DNA of 64,000 nucleotides from a bacterium (lineage in GTDB: Bacteria; Bdellovibrionota_B; Oligoflexia; Silvanigrellales; Silvanigrellaceae): NCBI GenBank assembly GCA_009918675.1, contig RGDM01000002.1, positions 47,052-111,051 on the forward strand, read 5' to 3'. The notes beneath the pieces were generated by a model that was given only the letters and a program-made list of their open reading frames with translations, searched no databases and was not told the DNA's origin. Each line of letters starts with the position of its first letter. Position 1 is the stretch's first letter. Shown here piece after piece: positions 35,024 to 45,007 of this stretch. The translations under genes and the position numbers were made by a program.

Positions 35024-37435
35024 CTATGCTATCGCTCCGCGTTCGGTTGAAATCACCTGGCGCGGTTTGCCTGCGACATCGCTCGGGCCAACCAAACCGT
35101 CTTTAACCATTCTATCCATCAAGCGAGCAGCACGGTTGTAGCCAATCCGAAAATTTCTTTGCAGACTGGACGTACTGACGGTTCCGGAGCTCACAGCAAA
35201 ATCAACGGCTCGATCGTAGAGTTCATTTTCATCCATCTGGGTTCCGTCGACACCCATTTCGTCAATTTTATCTCCCTTGCTCGCGTCAGATTTTTGGCTA
35301 ATGAGCTGAGCATTCTTCTGAACAGCGGCCATGGTCTCGGTGTCGTAGCGAGTCGGATACAGCAGCCGCAATCGATCGCTCAGTTGATTGATCTCACGGT
35401 CACCAATGTAGGCCCCATGTCCACGAATGATGCGATTTGTTCCCGGAGGAAGAAACAACATATCTCCGCGACCCAAAAGTCGCTCCGCACCAACGCTCTC
35501 AATAATCGTTCTGCTGTCGTGCTTAGATGCAACTTGAAAGGAGATGCGACAGGGTAGGTTGGCCTTAATCACCCCAGTGATGACATCAACGCTTGGTCTT
35601 TGAGTTGCAAGAATGAGATGGATTCCGGCAGCACGCGCCTTCTGAGCCAATCGTTGGATAGAATCTTCAATGTCACGCGGGGCTGTCATCATCAAGTCGC
35701 AGAGCTCATCAATGACAACGACAATGTATGGCAACGGAGCGGGTGTTTCTCCTTCGAGCTGCTCTACTGTCAACCTATTGGCCTGAACTTCGCTATTAAA
35801 CGCCGCAATATTTCGAACAGCTGCTTTACGCATCAGCAAGTATCGACGTTCCATTTCGTCAATGGCCCACTTCAGTGCGCCCGCTGCTTTCGATGGGTCT
35901 GTCACGACAGGCATCAGTAGATGTCCAATTCCATCGTAGTTCGACAACTCTAGCATCTTCGGGTCGACAAGAATGAATCTCACTTGTTCCGGACTTCGCG
36001 ACATCATCAAGCTCAGCAAAGTCACGTTAATGCCAACCGATTTTCCAGATCCCGTTGCGCCCGCGATCAAGAGATGAGGCATTCCGCTGAGATCAGCAAC
36101 TAAAGGTGATCCATCGACGTTCTTACCAAGTGCCATTGGGAGAGGAGACGAGAGTTCACGAAAGGTCGATTTTTCCATGACATCTCTGAGTGCAACAGTT
36201 TCGCGAATAGGCGCTGGGACTTCAATTCCAATCGTACTCTTACCCGGCTGAGGTGCCATCAAAACGCTTTGAGCTTTCAATCCCAGTGCGAGATCTTCTT
36301 GCAGCGAAAGCACTTTCGTAACCTTTATTCCAGCTGCTGGCTCGAACTCATGGACGTTTACAACAGGTCCCGGCTGGCTCCGAACAACCCGACCCGTGAC
36401 ACCGAAAGTACCCAACTTCATCGCAAGAAGATGCGCTTGCGCCTCAAGGCTTTTCTGCACTGCAGGAGCATCCCCTTGTGCAGCTTGTCCAATAGGCAGA
36501 CAACCAACCAAAGATTCATAGGTCTCTTTTGTTACGCCTTCGGGAGTGTTACGAACTTGTGTTCGCTGCGGCAATGGAAAGTGTGTCGACGTAGGAGCTG
36601 ACTTTTCGCCCGATAGCTTTGCAACGTCGTTCTTCGCTGGACGCTGCGGAGTTTGCTCAAGAGTGGCTGCCGTAGCTGCGGGCTTATCTTCATCTTCAGT
36701 GTAATCAGCCAATGGAATAGGGCTCACGAATTGCTCGCGTTCTCGACGCATGTTTTCAGCTTTGACAAGCTTATCTTCAACCGGAACTTTCTGAGGCCTT
36801 TGCTCGACTGCAGCCTCATCAGCAATCTCTTTCGCCTGGCCCCATGGCATCTGACGAAGCATCCAGACCACTGCACTCACTGGATTCACGCCAAGACAGA
36901 GTGGCAGACTTGTCAGCAAACCGACACCCAAAAGAATTCGAACGCCACTTAAGCCCAAAACGGGGGTGAATTGCGATACGACACTGTGACCAACCCAACC
37001 TGAGACGGGAAATAAAACCTGAGAGAAGCTTATTTCATCTCTACAGGCTGCGATAAACCCCAAGTAGCAAACGATCAGCTGGGGATAGCCAAAAAGTCTC
37101 ATCTGCCAGCGCGAGCGAACTCGCGGTCTTTGAAACAATTGAAGGGCATGAACAAGCGAAACTGCGCTAAAAATGTACGCACCAATTCCAAAGAGTTGAA
37201 CCAACCACTCCGCAAGATTGGCACCAAATGCACCAAATAAGTTACGATAACTGGAACCAGTTGGCACAAACGAAGTCAGGACTAGATGGAAAGTCGAGGC
37301 ATCTTGCGGATTGAAAGACCAAACAGACAAACAAACGATGATCGCAAGCCCGAGAGCCAGCAACGAAAAATAATCGGCCACATAGACCGCGTTCTTTTTT
37401 GAATCCGAATTCCAATCTAAACTGAAGCGGCCCAT
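35024..37435 (-). CDS. ftsK: DNA translocase FtsK
   Basis: 803 residues. FtsK couples chromosome segregation to division: an N-terminal membrane domain with about four spans (residues 20-185), a Pro/Ala/Gln linker (about 200-310), the alpha/beta motor domain with Walker A GATGSGKS at 459-466 and Walker B YIVVVIDELCDLMM, and a C-terminal winged-helix gamma domain (about 735-795, SSLQRNFRIGYNRAARLMDR) that reads polarity sequences. Start ATG 37435 is chosen because AGGGG precedes it and the next residues MGRFSLDWNS lead into the first span. The frame is open 132 codons further, but that part is antisense to the EI24 gene and has unrelated composition. It heads the run ftsK-TPR-rodZ-like-ligA. 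Confidence 0.96.
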   Translation of the reverse strand: MGRFSLDWNSDSKKNAVYVADYFSLLALGLAIIVCLSVWSFNPQDASTFHLVLTSFVPTGSSYRNLFGAFGANLAEWLVQLFGIGAYIFSAVSLVHALQLFQRPRVRSRWQMRLFGYPQLIVCYLGFIAACRDEISFSQVLFPVSGWVGHSVVSQFTPVLGLSGVRILLGVGLLTSLPLCLGVNPVSAVVWMLRQMPWGQAKEIADEAAVEQRPQKVPVEDKLVKAENMRREREQFVSPIPLADYTEDEDKPAATAATLEQTPQRPAKNDVAKLSGEKSAPTSTHFPLPQRTQVRNTPEGVTKETYESLVGCLPIGQAAQGDAPAVQKSLEAQAHLLAMKLGTFGVTGRVVRSQPGPVVNVHEFEPAAGIKVTKVLSLQEDLALGLKAQSVLMAPQPGKSTIGIEVPAPIRETVALRDVMEKSTFRELSSPLPMALGKNVDGSPLVADLSGMPHLLIAGATGSGKSVGINVTLLSLMMSRSPEQVRFILVDPKMLELSNYDGIGHLLMPVVTDPSKAAGALKWAIDEMERRYLLMRKAAVRNIAAFNSEVQANRLTVEQLEGETPAPLPYIVVVIDELCDLMMTAPRDIEDSIQRLAQKARAAGIHLILATQRPSVDVITGVIKANLPCRISFQVASKHDSRTIIESVGAERLLGRGDMLFLPPGTNRIIRGHGAYIGDREINQLSDRLRLLYPTRYDTETMAAVQKNAQLISQKSDASKGDKIDEMGVDGTQMDENELYDRAVDFAVSSGTVSTSSLQRNFRIGYNRAARLMDRMVKDGLVGPSDVAGKPRQVISTERGAIA

Positions 37436-37468
37436 TGAGTTCACCCCTTGAATCTCCGCGGAGGAAGC

Positions 37469-38227
37469 ATGGAACCACAGACACGTGGCCCTCACGCCAT
37501 TGTTACCAATGCCTTGATTGGTTTGTCGTCCCCGCTGGATTCTCTCAGATTCATGCGCATCAAAAAATCGCTTCTGGTCATGGGACTGGCGCCTTACCTG
37601 GTTGCCTTTGCCCTCTATGTTGTGCTTGTCACTCGGGTCATCACACCACTGCTTACCGGCTTTTTGATTGACCACGACCTCATACCACTGCAGTTGAGTG
37701 GTCTGCACTTGGTCGTCAGCTTCTTCATCTGGATGGTCGCCATCATGGTATTCGCTCTCATCGGTCCATCGGTGGTGAACACAGTTGCGAGCCCGTTGTA
37801 TGACACCGTTGCTGCCCGAACTTATGAGCATTTCTCGGGTCGAGTGATGGCCAAAGAGACGTTTGAACTGATGATTCGTAGTTTTCTTGGCGAATGCTCG
37901 AAATTGGTTCTTTGGCTCATGGCGACAATCATTTTGGCGACAACACCATTTGCCGCTTTTTTAGGCGGACCATTGGCACTCTGGTTCCTTGGCTGGACCC
38001 ACGTCGACCGCACCTTGAACCTCCAATCCATGCAGCTCAAAGAGCGACTCATCTTTGGGTTACACAACGCGCCCGCGTGCGTGGGGCTCGGACTTTGGGG
38101 TCTCGTCCCAGGGCTGAACACCGTGTTCACCTTCCTAATGGCCTCGGCGGGTGCTGTTGTTGTTGCAAAAGCTGAACAACACGCTAATCAAAAGACTCCA
38201 GATTCAACCAGCGTGGGCGCAAGCTGA
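37469..38227 (+). CDS. EI24-domain membrane protein (CysZ-like)
   Basis: 252 residues with four to five membrane spans: about 35-60 (SLLVMGLAPYLVAFALYVVL), 80-105, 140-165 and 200-235. The pattern, the VVNTVASPLYDTVAARTYEH segment after the second span and the PGLNTVFTFLMASAGAVVV ending match the EI24/CysZ family, known for sulfate uptake in E. coli, but close homologues often have other unknown roles. ATG 37469 is chosen for GGAGGAA just upstream. The gene is head-to-head with ftsK with only 33 bases between the starts and is followed after 11 bases by the UbiA-family gene. Confidence 0.8.
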   Translation: MEPQTRGPHAIVTNALIGLSSPLDSLRFMRIKKSLLVMGLAPYLVAFALYVVLVTRVITPLLTGFLIDHDLIPLQLSGLHLVVSFFIWMVAIMVFALIGPSVVNTVASPLYDTVAARTYEHFSGRVMAKETFELMIRSFLGECSKLVLWLMATIILATTPFAAFLGGPLALWFLGWTHVDRTLNLQSMQLKERLIFGLHNAPACVGLGLWGLVPGLNTVFTFLMASAGAVVVAKAEQHANQKTPDSTSVGAS

Positions 38228-38238
38228 AAGGAAATCAG

Positions 38239-39105
38239 GTGTTCGGTTCGGTCAGTCGATACCTCGAAGCGATCAAATTTAGTCATACGATTTTTGCATT
38301 GCCATTTGCTTTATTGGCAACAATCCTTGCTTTCCAAGGTATCGAATTTCAATGGTTGAATCTTGTTTGGATCATTTTTGCAATGATTGGCGCACGCACA
38401 TGGGCCATGTCAATCAACCGGATTGTCGATGCCCATTTTGACGCGCTGAATCCGCGCACTGCCGAACGTGCCGTGGCTTCAGGGCGTATATCAAAACGGG
38501 CAATGTTAATTTTTGGACTGCTTGGAGCTTCGATTTTCGTTGGGTCGGCAGCAGCACTGTCGCTGCTTGCTTTTTCATGCTCTCTGCCGGTTCTCTTAAT
38601 TCTTGCAAGCTACAGCTACACCAAGCGATTCACGATCTTCTGTCATTTTTGGCTCGGTTTTTGCCTGAGTTTAGCACCACTGGGTGCTTGGGTTGCAGTG
38701 AGAGAAACATTGCCAGCAGAGCTTTTTCTTTTATCAATCGCTATCACGTCATGGGTCGGCGGATTCGATATCATTTACGCATTACAAGACACATCCTTTG
38801 ATATCAAACATGGCCTGCACAGCATTCCAAGCCGCTTTGGCACACACCGCGCTCTTCTGATCGCTCGTTTAAGCCACATCATCGCTGCAATCTTCTTCGC
38901 ACTCTTCGGAGTTGTGTATCATCTTGGCATCATCTACTTCGTCGGTCTTTTGGCAGCCGTGCTCCTGATGGCGCAACAACATATTGTTGTAAGAAAAGGT
39001 TCTCTCGAAAGAATTAACTTTGCTTTTTTCAATCTGAATGGCTGGATCGCAGTTTTGCTCTTCATCGCGGCGAGCGTGTCGCTTTGGGTCAAACAAGTTC
39101 TGTAA
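38239..39105 (+). CDS. UbiA-family prenyltransferase
   Basis: 288 residues, about eight or nine membrane spans. Two Asp-rich motifs that bind the prenyl diphosphate via magnesium are visible: N60-x3-D64-x3-D68 (NRIVDAHFD) and YALQDTSFDIKHG near 180. The sequence FSHTIFALPFALLA at the start and INRIVDAHFDALNPRTAERA fit the putative 4-hydroxybenzoate polyprenyltransferase group, which includes menaquinone futalosine-pathway enzymes, so it attaches a polyprenyl tail to a quinone precursor. Which quinone cannot be told here. The start is GTG with AAAGGAAAT upstream. It sits between the EI24 gene and leuS in one run. Confidence 0.88.
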   Translation: MFGSVSRYLEAIKFSHTIFALPFALLATILAFQGIEFQWLNLVWIIFAMIGARTWAMSINRIVDAHFDALNPRTAERAVASGRISKRAMLIFGLLGASIFVGSAAALSLLAFSCSLPVLLILASYSYTKRFTIFCHFWLGFCLSLAPLGAWVAVRETLPAELFLLSIAITSWVGGFDIIYALQDTSFDIKHGLHSIPSRFGTHRALLIARLSHIIAAIFFALFGVVYHLGIIYFVGLLAAVLLMAQQHIVVRKGSLERINFAFFNLNGWIAVLLFIAASVSLWVKQVL

Positions 39106-39132
39106 TTTGGTCCGGCTTTAAGGAGTTAACTT

Positions 39133-41592
39133 ATGGCATATTCGCACACCAACATTGAACCAAAATGGCAAAAGCACTGGGCTGAGCATAACCTTTTCAA
39201 AACCACCGAAACTGCCGGTCAGCCAAAATACTATGTGCTCGATATGTTTCCCTATCCAAGCGCAGCAGGTCTGCATGTCGGGCATGTTCTTGGTTACACA
39301 GCCACCGACATTGTCGCTCGTTACTATCGAATGAAGGGATACAATGTACTGCACCCAATGGGTTGGGATGCATTCGGGCTGCCCGCAGAGCAACACGCCA
39401 TTGACACCGGCGAGCATCCGGCAAAGCTGACGTATCGAAACATTGATAATTTCCGTCGTCAGTTAAGTGCACTCGGTTTTTCGTATGATTGGGCGCGAGA
39501 GATTGCGACCTGTGATCCCAAATATTATCACTGGACGCAGAAAATCTTTCAAATTCTTTACGAGAAAGGCTTGGCCTATCAAGCTGAAATGCTGGTGAAT
39601 TGGTGCCCAGCATTGAAAACCGTTCTCGCAAATGAAGAGGTGATAGACGGAAAAAGCGAGCGCGGAGGTCATCCGGTTTTACGCATGCCCATGCGACAAT
39701 GGATGCTGAAAATTACGGCCTATGCTGAACGACTCCTCGCCGACCTCGATGCGCTCGATTGGCCAGAAAACGTCAAAGAAATCCAGCGCAATTGGATTGG
39801 AAAATCTGTTGGCGCAAAAATCCGCTTCCAACTGCCAGAACACGCAAGTGAAAAAATCGAAGTCTTCACCACTCGACCAGACACGCTCTTCGGAGCAACT
39901 TACCTCGTACTTGCACCAGAGCATCCACTCGTCTCGAAAATTACCACCCCACAACATTCAGATGCAGTTAAAGCTTATCAGCAGACCGCCGCACAAAAAT
40001 CAGATCTCGACCGCACGGAATTGAACAAAGACAAAACGGGCGCTTTTACGGGAGCATATGCTTTGCACCCCGTGAGCGGACAAAAAGTCCCCGTGTGGAT
40101 CAGCGACTACGTCATGATGACATACGGCACGGGTGCAATCATGGCCGTTCCTGGACACGACGAACGTGATCACGAATTTGCAAAAGCATTTAACCTACCA
40201 ATTGTGCAAGTTGTTGCCCCCTCCGAAGGTGCGCACGACATCCAAGCATCCGCGTTTTCCGGAATTGGGCAAATGGTTAACTCCGACTTCCTCAATGGAA
40301 TGAGCGTCACTGACGCGAAAAAAGAGATGATTGCTCATGTCGAGAAATATGCAATCGGCGAGGGAAGCACAACGTACAAATTCCGCGACTGGCTTTTCTC
40401 TCGCCAGCGCTATTGGGGTGAACCAATCCCTGTTCTCAAGGATTCACAAGGCAATATTTTACGATCTTTGCGTGACGATGAACTGCCTCTGACCTTGCCT
40501 GAAGTTACAAGTTACGAACCCACAGGCGATGGCAAATCACCACTCGCAGCCATTACCTCTTGGGTGCAAAGGAGCGATGCTCAACATGGGCATTGTTTTG
40601 TTGAAACAGATACGATGCCTGGAAGCGCAGGTTCGAGTTGGTACTTCCTTCGTTTCTGTGATCCGCAAAACCCGGCGGCTCCGTTTGCATTCGACAAAGC
40701 TAAATTTTGGATGCCTGTCGACCTCTATATTGGCGGACAGGAACACGCTGTTGGACACCTTCTCTATTCACGTTTCTGGACGAAAGTGATGTTTGATGCG
40801 GGTGTGTGTCCTGTAGGCGAGCCTTTTAAAAAGCTTGTCAATCAAGGAATGATTTGTCGCAATGGCGCTAAGATGTCCAAATCAAAAGGCAACGGAGTGA
40901 ATCCAGACGAGGTTTTGGAGAAGTACGGCGCCGACGCTTTGCGTGTCTATGAAATGTTCATGGGCCCACTCACTCAAACGAAAGAATGGGAAGACTCAAA
41001 CCTTGCCGGAATTTATCGTTTTCTGGCGCGCATTGAACGACACATTGTTGATGAATCTGGCCAGAGCCTCATCAACGACACGCAACCGACACGTGATGAT
41101 CTTCGATTGTTGCACAAGACCATCAAAAAAATCTCACACGACATTGAAACGCTTTCTTTCAATACCTCTATTTCTCAGATGATGATCTTCCTCAATGGAA
41201 TGGCAGAGTCTAACTGTCGCTCGCGCGAAGTGTGGAGCCAATTCTTGCCATTGCTATCGCCCTTTGCTCCGCATCTGGCTGAACAACTCTGGAACTCTTG
41301 CATTCATCCGAACAAGTCACCAAGCAATCCCGACTACCCCTTCCTCAGCACCAGCCCATGGCCAAGCTTTGATGAGTCGCTTGCGCGGGATGATGAAGTG
41401 AAGATTGGTGTTCAAATCAACGGTAAAGCTCGCGCCGAGATCACTCTCCCGCTTGATTGCGACCAAGAAACAGCAGAACGCATTGCTCGAGAAGATAAGA
41501 ACCTATCAGCTGCTCTCAGTGCTCTGGACATCAAGAAAGTTGTCTTTGTAAAAAATCGTATCCTCAACTTCGTTGGTGCGCCAAAAGCATAA
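39133..41592 (+). CDS. leuS: Leucyl-tRNA synthetase
   Basis: 819 residues. Class I aminoacyl-tRNA synthetase charging tRNA-Leu. The HIGH signature is HVGH at 48-51 within PYPSAAGLHVGHVLGYTATD, the KMSKS loop is at 580-584, and the CP1 editing domain (about 215-400) has TTRPDTLFGATYLVLAPEHP and MTYGTGAIMAVPGHDERDHE, so proofreading should be intact. AAGGAG lies before the ATG. It follows the UbiA-family gene after 27 bases and is closed by a terminator at 41646-41673. Confidence 0.98.
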   Translation: MAYSHTNIEPKWQKHWAEHNLFKTTETAGQPKYYVLDMFPYPSAAGLHVGHVLGYTATDIVARYYRMKGYNVLHPMGWDAFGLPAEQHAIDTGEHPAKLTYRNIDNFRRQLSALGFSYDWAREIATCDPKYYHWTQKIFQILYEKGLAYQAEMLVNWCPALKTVLANEEVIDGKSERGGHPVLRMPMRQWMLKITAYAERLLADLDALDWPENVKEIQRNWIGKSVGAKIRFQLPEHASEKIEVFTTRPDTLFGATYLVLAPEHPLVSKITTPQHSDAVKAYQQTAAQKSDLDRTELNKDKTGAFTGAYALHPVSGQKVPVWISDYVMMTYGTGAIMAVPGHDERDHEFAKAFNLPIVQVVAPSEGAHDIQASAFSGIGQMVNSDFLNGMSVTDAKKEMIAHVEKYAIGEGSTTYKFRDWLFSRQRYWGEPIPVLKDSQGNILRSLRDDELPLTLPEVTSYEPTGDGKSPLAAITSWVQRSDAQHGHCFVETDTMPGSAGSSWYFLRFCDPQNPAAPFAFDKAKFWMPVDLYIGGQEHAVGHLLYSRFWTKVMFDAGVCPVGEPFKKLVNQGMICRNGAKMSKSKGNGVNPDEVLEKYGADALRVYEMFMGPLTQTKEWEDSNLAGIYRFLARIERHIVDESGQSLINDTQPTRDDLRLLHKTIKKISHDIETLSFNTSISQMMIFLNGMAESNCRSREVWSQFLPLLSPFAPHLAEQLWNSCIHPNKSPSNPDYPFLSTSPWPSFDESLARDDEVKIGVQINGKARAEITLPLDCDQETAERIAREDKNLSAALSALDIKKVVFVKNRILNFVGAPKA

Positions 41593-41597
41593 TCCGC

Positions 41598-41626
41598 AAA
41601 AAAGAACCCGGGGAAAACCCAGGTTC
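41598..41626 (-). terminator. Rho-independent terminator for maeB
   Basis: On the minus strand GAACCTGGG-TTTTC-CCCGGGTTC forms a stem with one mismatch, followed by TTTTTT. It lies about 45 bases past the maeB stop. Confidence 0.8.
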
Positions 41627-41645
41627 CTGCAGACTCAATTCAACA

Positions 41646-41673
41646 AACCGGCCCAATCGGCCGGTTTTCTTTT
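41646..41673 (+). terminator. Rho-independent terminator for leuS
   Basis: AACCGGCC-CAATC-GGCCGGTT is a perfect 8-bp stem followed by TTTTCTTTT on the plus strand. Its T-run overlaps the last codon region of convergent maeB. Confidence 0.88.
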
Positions 41674-43942
41674 ACAGTCCGTTCTGAGCGCGATGGACGG
41701 TAAAGGTAACCAGATTCACAATTTCTTCCACGTCGCTATTCCGCTGCAACACGTTCACTGGTTTGCGCATACCAATCAACAATGGCCCAATTAACGTCGC
41801 TCCACCAAGCTTGTTAAGCAACTTGTATGCGATATTTCCAGAAGTAAGATCTGGGAAGACAAGCACATTTGCTGGACCTTTGAGTGAAGAAAAATTGAAG
41901 CTGCGTTGCAACACTTCAGCGCTCACCGCAGCATCCGCTTGAACTTCGCCATCAACCTCAATATCGGGCCTCATCTTCTTTACCAACATTGTCGCATTGC
42001 GAACCTTGTCGGCTTTAGGATGTTTATTACTTCCAAAATTACTAAAGCTGAGCATTGCAACACGAGGCATTTCATTCAAATAAAGCTTTGCCGTGTCATG
42101 TGCCTGGATTGCTATCTGAGCCAATTCCTCTTCGGTTGGATCAATATTCACTGTCGCATCCGACAAGAAGATCGATTTATCGCGCCACACCAACATGTAG
42201 ACACCGGCGAGTACTTTATCTGGTTGCGAACCAATCACCTGCAGAGCCGGACGAATTGCATCAGGATAGTTGTGGTGAACGCCAGACAAATAGGCTTCAG
42301 CATCGCCGCGCTCAACCATCATTGCAGCGTAAAACTGATTTTCCTGCATCAATTCTTGTGCAGACATACGCGTTACACCTTTACGTGAACGCTTTTCGAG
42401 AAGAATTTGCGCGTATTCAGCGGTCTTCGGCGACGTTGTAGGGTCAATAATCGCCGCGTCAGCCAAGCCATCAAGCTTCTGCTCTCTCACGATTCCGCGA
42501 ATCTTTTCTGCATTGCCCAAAAGCACGGGATCACAAATACCCTCTTCAACCAACTGTTCTGCAGCACGCAATACAGGAAGACTTGCGCCCTCGGGCAATA
42601 CAACCCGGGTTCGCATTCCGCGTGCACGGTTATTTTCAGTCACCATGCGCTTAATCTTGCGTGTCACCGACGCCGCAACGCCGAGTCGACCCTCAAGGTG
42701 GTCTTCGTAATCTTGAAGGTCGATCGTCTTGCGCGCAATACCGCCCTCGATTGCAGCCCGAGCAACGGCCGGAGCAACCCAAGTCAAAAGTCGCGGATCA
42801 AATGGCTTTGGAATCAAATAATCGCGGCCGAACGTGTAATCGTGGCGGGCATAAGAGCGGCTGACACTCTCTGGAACATCTTCTTTTGCAAGTTCGGCTA
42901 GAGCATAAACGGCAGCCATTTTCATGTCTTCGGTAATCTGACGCGCCTGAACATCAAGCGCACCGCGGAAAATATAAGGATAACCGAGCACGTTATTCAC
43001 TTGATTCGGATAATCCGATCGACCCGTCGCAATGATTGCATCACTGCGCACCGCAATGACTTCCTCTGGACGGATCTCAGGATCTGGATTCGCCATCGCA
43101 AAAATAATTGGGTCAGGAGCCATAGCTTTAACCATGTCCTGCGAGACGGCTCCGGCAACCGAACATCCACAAAAAACATCGGCCCCATCAAGACACTCAG
43201 CAAGAGTTCTCTTATTCGTGTCGTTTGCAAAACGCTCTTTATATTTATTCATTCCATCGGTGCGACCCCGAAAAACAACGCCCTTGCTGTCGCACATGTA
43301 GAGATTGTCGCGGCGAACGCCCAAATTCAAATACATCTGCGCGCAGGCGATTGCTGCCGCACCTGCACCATTGACGACAACTTTAATGTCTTGAATTTTC
43401 TTGCCAGTTATTTCCAACGCGTTGAGCAACGCGGCGCCGCTCACAATTGCCGTACCGTGTTGGTCATCGTGAAAGACAGGAATATTTAAAGCCTCTCGAA
43501 GGCGCTCTTCAATTTCAAAGCATTCGGGAGCCTTAATATCCTCGAGGTTAATACCGCCAAACGTGGGCTCCAGCATCTTACAAGCTGAAATCACATCATC
43601 CACATTCGGTGCATTAAGCTCAATGTCGAAACAATCAATATCCGCAAAGCGCTTGAACAGAACAGCCTTACCTTCCATCACCGGCTTGGCAGCCAAGGGT
43701 CCAATATTTCCCAAACCAAGCACAGCCGTGCCATTGGAAACAACCGCAACTAGATTGCCGCGCGCCGTGTATTCAAAGACGGAATCTGGATTCTTCGCAA
43801 TCTCCTTGCATGGCTCCGCCACTCCGGGCGAATAGGCAAGTGTAATGTCCTGCTGAGTTTTGCATTCCTTGGTCACCGCAATTTCAATTTTACCTTTGCG
43901 GCCTTTGCGGTGGTACTCGAGTGCTTCATCACGAATGCCCAT
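41672..43942 (-). CDS. maeB: NADP-dependent malic enzyme (with phosphotransacetylase-like domain)
   Basis: 756 residues, MaeB size. It decarboxylates malate to pyruvate, giving NADPH. The malic-enzyme part (about 1-415) has the catalytic [14 protein letters not shown] motif, the divalent-metal stretch [16 protein letters not shown] and [20 protein letters not shown], and an NAD(P)-binding segment [20 protein letters not shown]. The C-terminal part (about 425-755) resembles phosphate acetyl/butyryltransferase ([40 protein letters not shown]), which in E. coli MaeB is regulatory, binding acetyl-CoA. ATG 43942 is preferred over the longer frame because AAGGAGAGAAC sits just before it. It converges on leuS. 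Confidence 0.96.
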   Translation of the reverse strand: MGIRDEALEYHRKGRKGKIEIAVTKECKTQQDITLAYSPGVAEPCKEIAKNPDSVFEYTARGNLVAVVSNGTAVLGLGNIGPLAAKPVMEGKAVLFKRFADIDCFDIELNAPNVDDVISACKMLEPTFGGINLEDIKAPECFEIEERLREALNIPVFHDDQHGTAIVSGAALLNALEITGKKIQDIKVVVNGAGAAAIACAQMYLNLGVRRDNLYMCDSKGVVFRGRTDGMNKYKERFANDTNKRTLAECLDGADVFCGCSVAGAVSQDMVKAMAPDPIIFAMANPDPEIRPEEVIAVRSDAIIATGRSDYPNQVNNVLGYPYIFRGALDVQARQITEDMKMAAVYALAELAKEDVPESVSRSYARHDYTFGRDYLIPKPFDPRLLTWVAPAVARAAIEGGIARKTIDLQDYEDHLEGRLGVAASVTRKIKRMVTENNRARGMRTRVVLPEGASLPVLRAAEQLVEEGICDPVLLGNAEKIRGIVREQKLDGLADAAIIDPTTSPKTAEYAQILLEKRSRKGVTRMSAQELMQENQFYAAMMVERGDAEAYLSGVHHNYPDAIRPALQVIGSQPDKVLAGVYMLVWRDKSIFLSDATVNIDPTEEELAQIAIQAHDTAKLYLNEMPRVAMLSFSNFGSNKHPKADKVRNATMLVKKMRPDIEVDGEVQADAAVSAEVLQRSFNFSSLKGPANVLVFPDLTSGNIAYKLLNKLGGATLIGPLLIGMRKPVNVLQRNSDVEEIVNLVTFTVHRAQNGL

Positions 43943-44136
43943 GTTCTCTCCTTGCTGTTTCTTCACAAAACAGCCGTGAATCTAGCCGTCTCTCCACGGG
44001 AATACAACGTTGGCACCGCGCTCTGGCACAAGAACAGGCACAACACAGGTCAAAGAAATGTCCCCGCAACTCCTTGCCTACCTTCCCGGCGCTCAAGCCA
44101 CTAGGCTGAAAATACTGCCTAAGGAGGCCATTCTGC

Positions 44137-44550
44137 ATGGAAACGACACAATGCAAAGGACGATGGTTCAAACTCTCAGAGGCTGCGCAAGCACTCGGAG
44201 TCTCGGAGATTACGGTCCGTAGAAAGGCAAAAGCAGGGCAGCTCAAGGCCATTCTCCGCAATGGCCGATACATGGTCTACTTGGAAGAAGACAATGAACT
44301 TGGTTTGTTCACCGCCAGCGTCGAGACCCAAGTTGTACCAACGTTGAGCAAGGGTATCAGCCGTGAACGTTCTTTTGCTGGGTTTACAGCGGAACCAACG
44401 AGAACAAATGAACGCCCACCAGGCGACACCGACCTGATTCAAAACCTCAAACGCACGATTGAGGATCAGCAAACTCTTATTGCCTCTCTTGAAGACTCAA
44501 TCTCGCGTCTGAGTCAGCGGCTCTCGAGCGAAAAACATTCCAGTAGATAA
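44137..44550 (+). CDS. Helix-turn-helix (excisionase/MerR-type) DNA-binding protein
   Basis: 137 residues. Residues about 9-60 (GRWFKLSEAAQALGVSEITV, then RRKAKAGQLKAILRNGRYMV) form the winged-helix HTH_17/excisionase-type domain also found in BldC-like regulators. A linker and a C-terminal coiled coil (about 98-132, DLIQNLKRTIEDQQTLIASL) that should dimerise the protein follow. AAGGAGG precedes the ATG. Target genes are unknown; the adjacent convergent polyketide operon is a candidate. It overlaps that operon's last gene tail to tail by 74 bases. Confidence 0.85.
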   Translation: METTQCKGRWFKLSEAAQALGVSEITVRRKAKAGQLKAILRNGRYMVYLEEDNELGLFTASVETQVVPTLSKGISRERSFAGFTAEPTRTNERPPGDTDLIQNLKRTIEDQQTLIASLEDSISRLSQRLSSEKHSSR

Positions 44551-45007
44551 TTTGATAGCTCAGGAAAATCAGCAGCAGTGTAAATTGTCCACGGAGAATA
44601 TTAGATGCGAGCGAGAAATATTCTCCATCAACTCCCAGAAGAAGCGGGCTATCTCTGAGCAGCCAAAAGAAAACTGACGAAGCAAATGTCATAGGATGGC
44701 AGACAAAAAGAACGGCGTGAAGCCAGTGCTCGGCCGCCTCACATTCACGTTGGTGTACCCACTCGTCCTTGGTCACAAACATGCATGAAAACATAGCCAA
44801 CGAGAGAAAAATCAAAAGTGATTGAGAAGAGAATTGAGCTAGTAACGTAACAGCATTTACAGCCAGCACGGTCAACGTATCAAGCGGATGCCCAATACGC
44901 TCCCAGCGTGGCAATCCGCGCTTCATATGAAAAAAAAACTCATCAAAAAAAAGAGCCGACGCCTGCAAGAAATATGAGAATAGGGCAACTATAATCCAGA
45001 CAGTCAT
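44477..45007 (-). CDS. hypothetical membrane protein of the polyketide operon
   Basis: 176 residues with about five hydrophobic segments: 3-22, 45-65 (LDTLTVLAVNAVTLLAQFSS), 65-80, 95-118 and 138-155. I do not recognise a family; it is not an isoprenylcysteine methyltransferase of the kind paired with some type III polyketide synthases. Conserved-looking polar residues sit in DEFFFHMKRGLPRWERIGHP and in EWVHQRECEAAEHWLHAV, where the His/Glu pattern could bind a metal or act in catalysis. Its ATG overlaps the polyketide synthase stop (ATGA), so the two are coupled. A 74-base overlap exists with the convergent HTH gene. Confidence 0.7.
   Translation of the reverse strand: MTVWIIVALFSYFLQASALFFDEFFFHMKRGLPRWERIGHPLDTLTVLAVNAVTLLAQFSSQSLLIFLSLAMFSCMFVTKDEWVHQRECEAAEHWLHAVLFVCHPMTFASSVFFWLLRDSPLLLGVDGEYFSLASNILRGQFTLLLIFLSYQIIYWNVFRSRAADSDARLSLQERQ

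Noticed and set aside
37436..37831. 132-codon upstream extension of the ftsK frame
   Set aside because: It is antisense to the EI24 membrane protein gene, is rich in His/Asp/Gln unlike FtsK N-termini, and a good ribosome-binding site with ATG exists at 37435.
41906..43489. several open frames antisense to maeB
   Set aside because: MaeB is strongly recognised on the other strand; the antisense proteins have no recognisable features.
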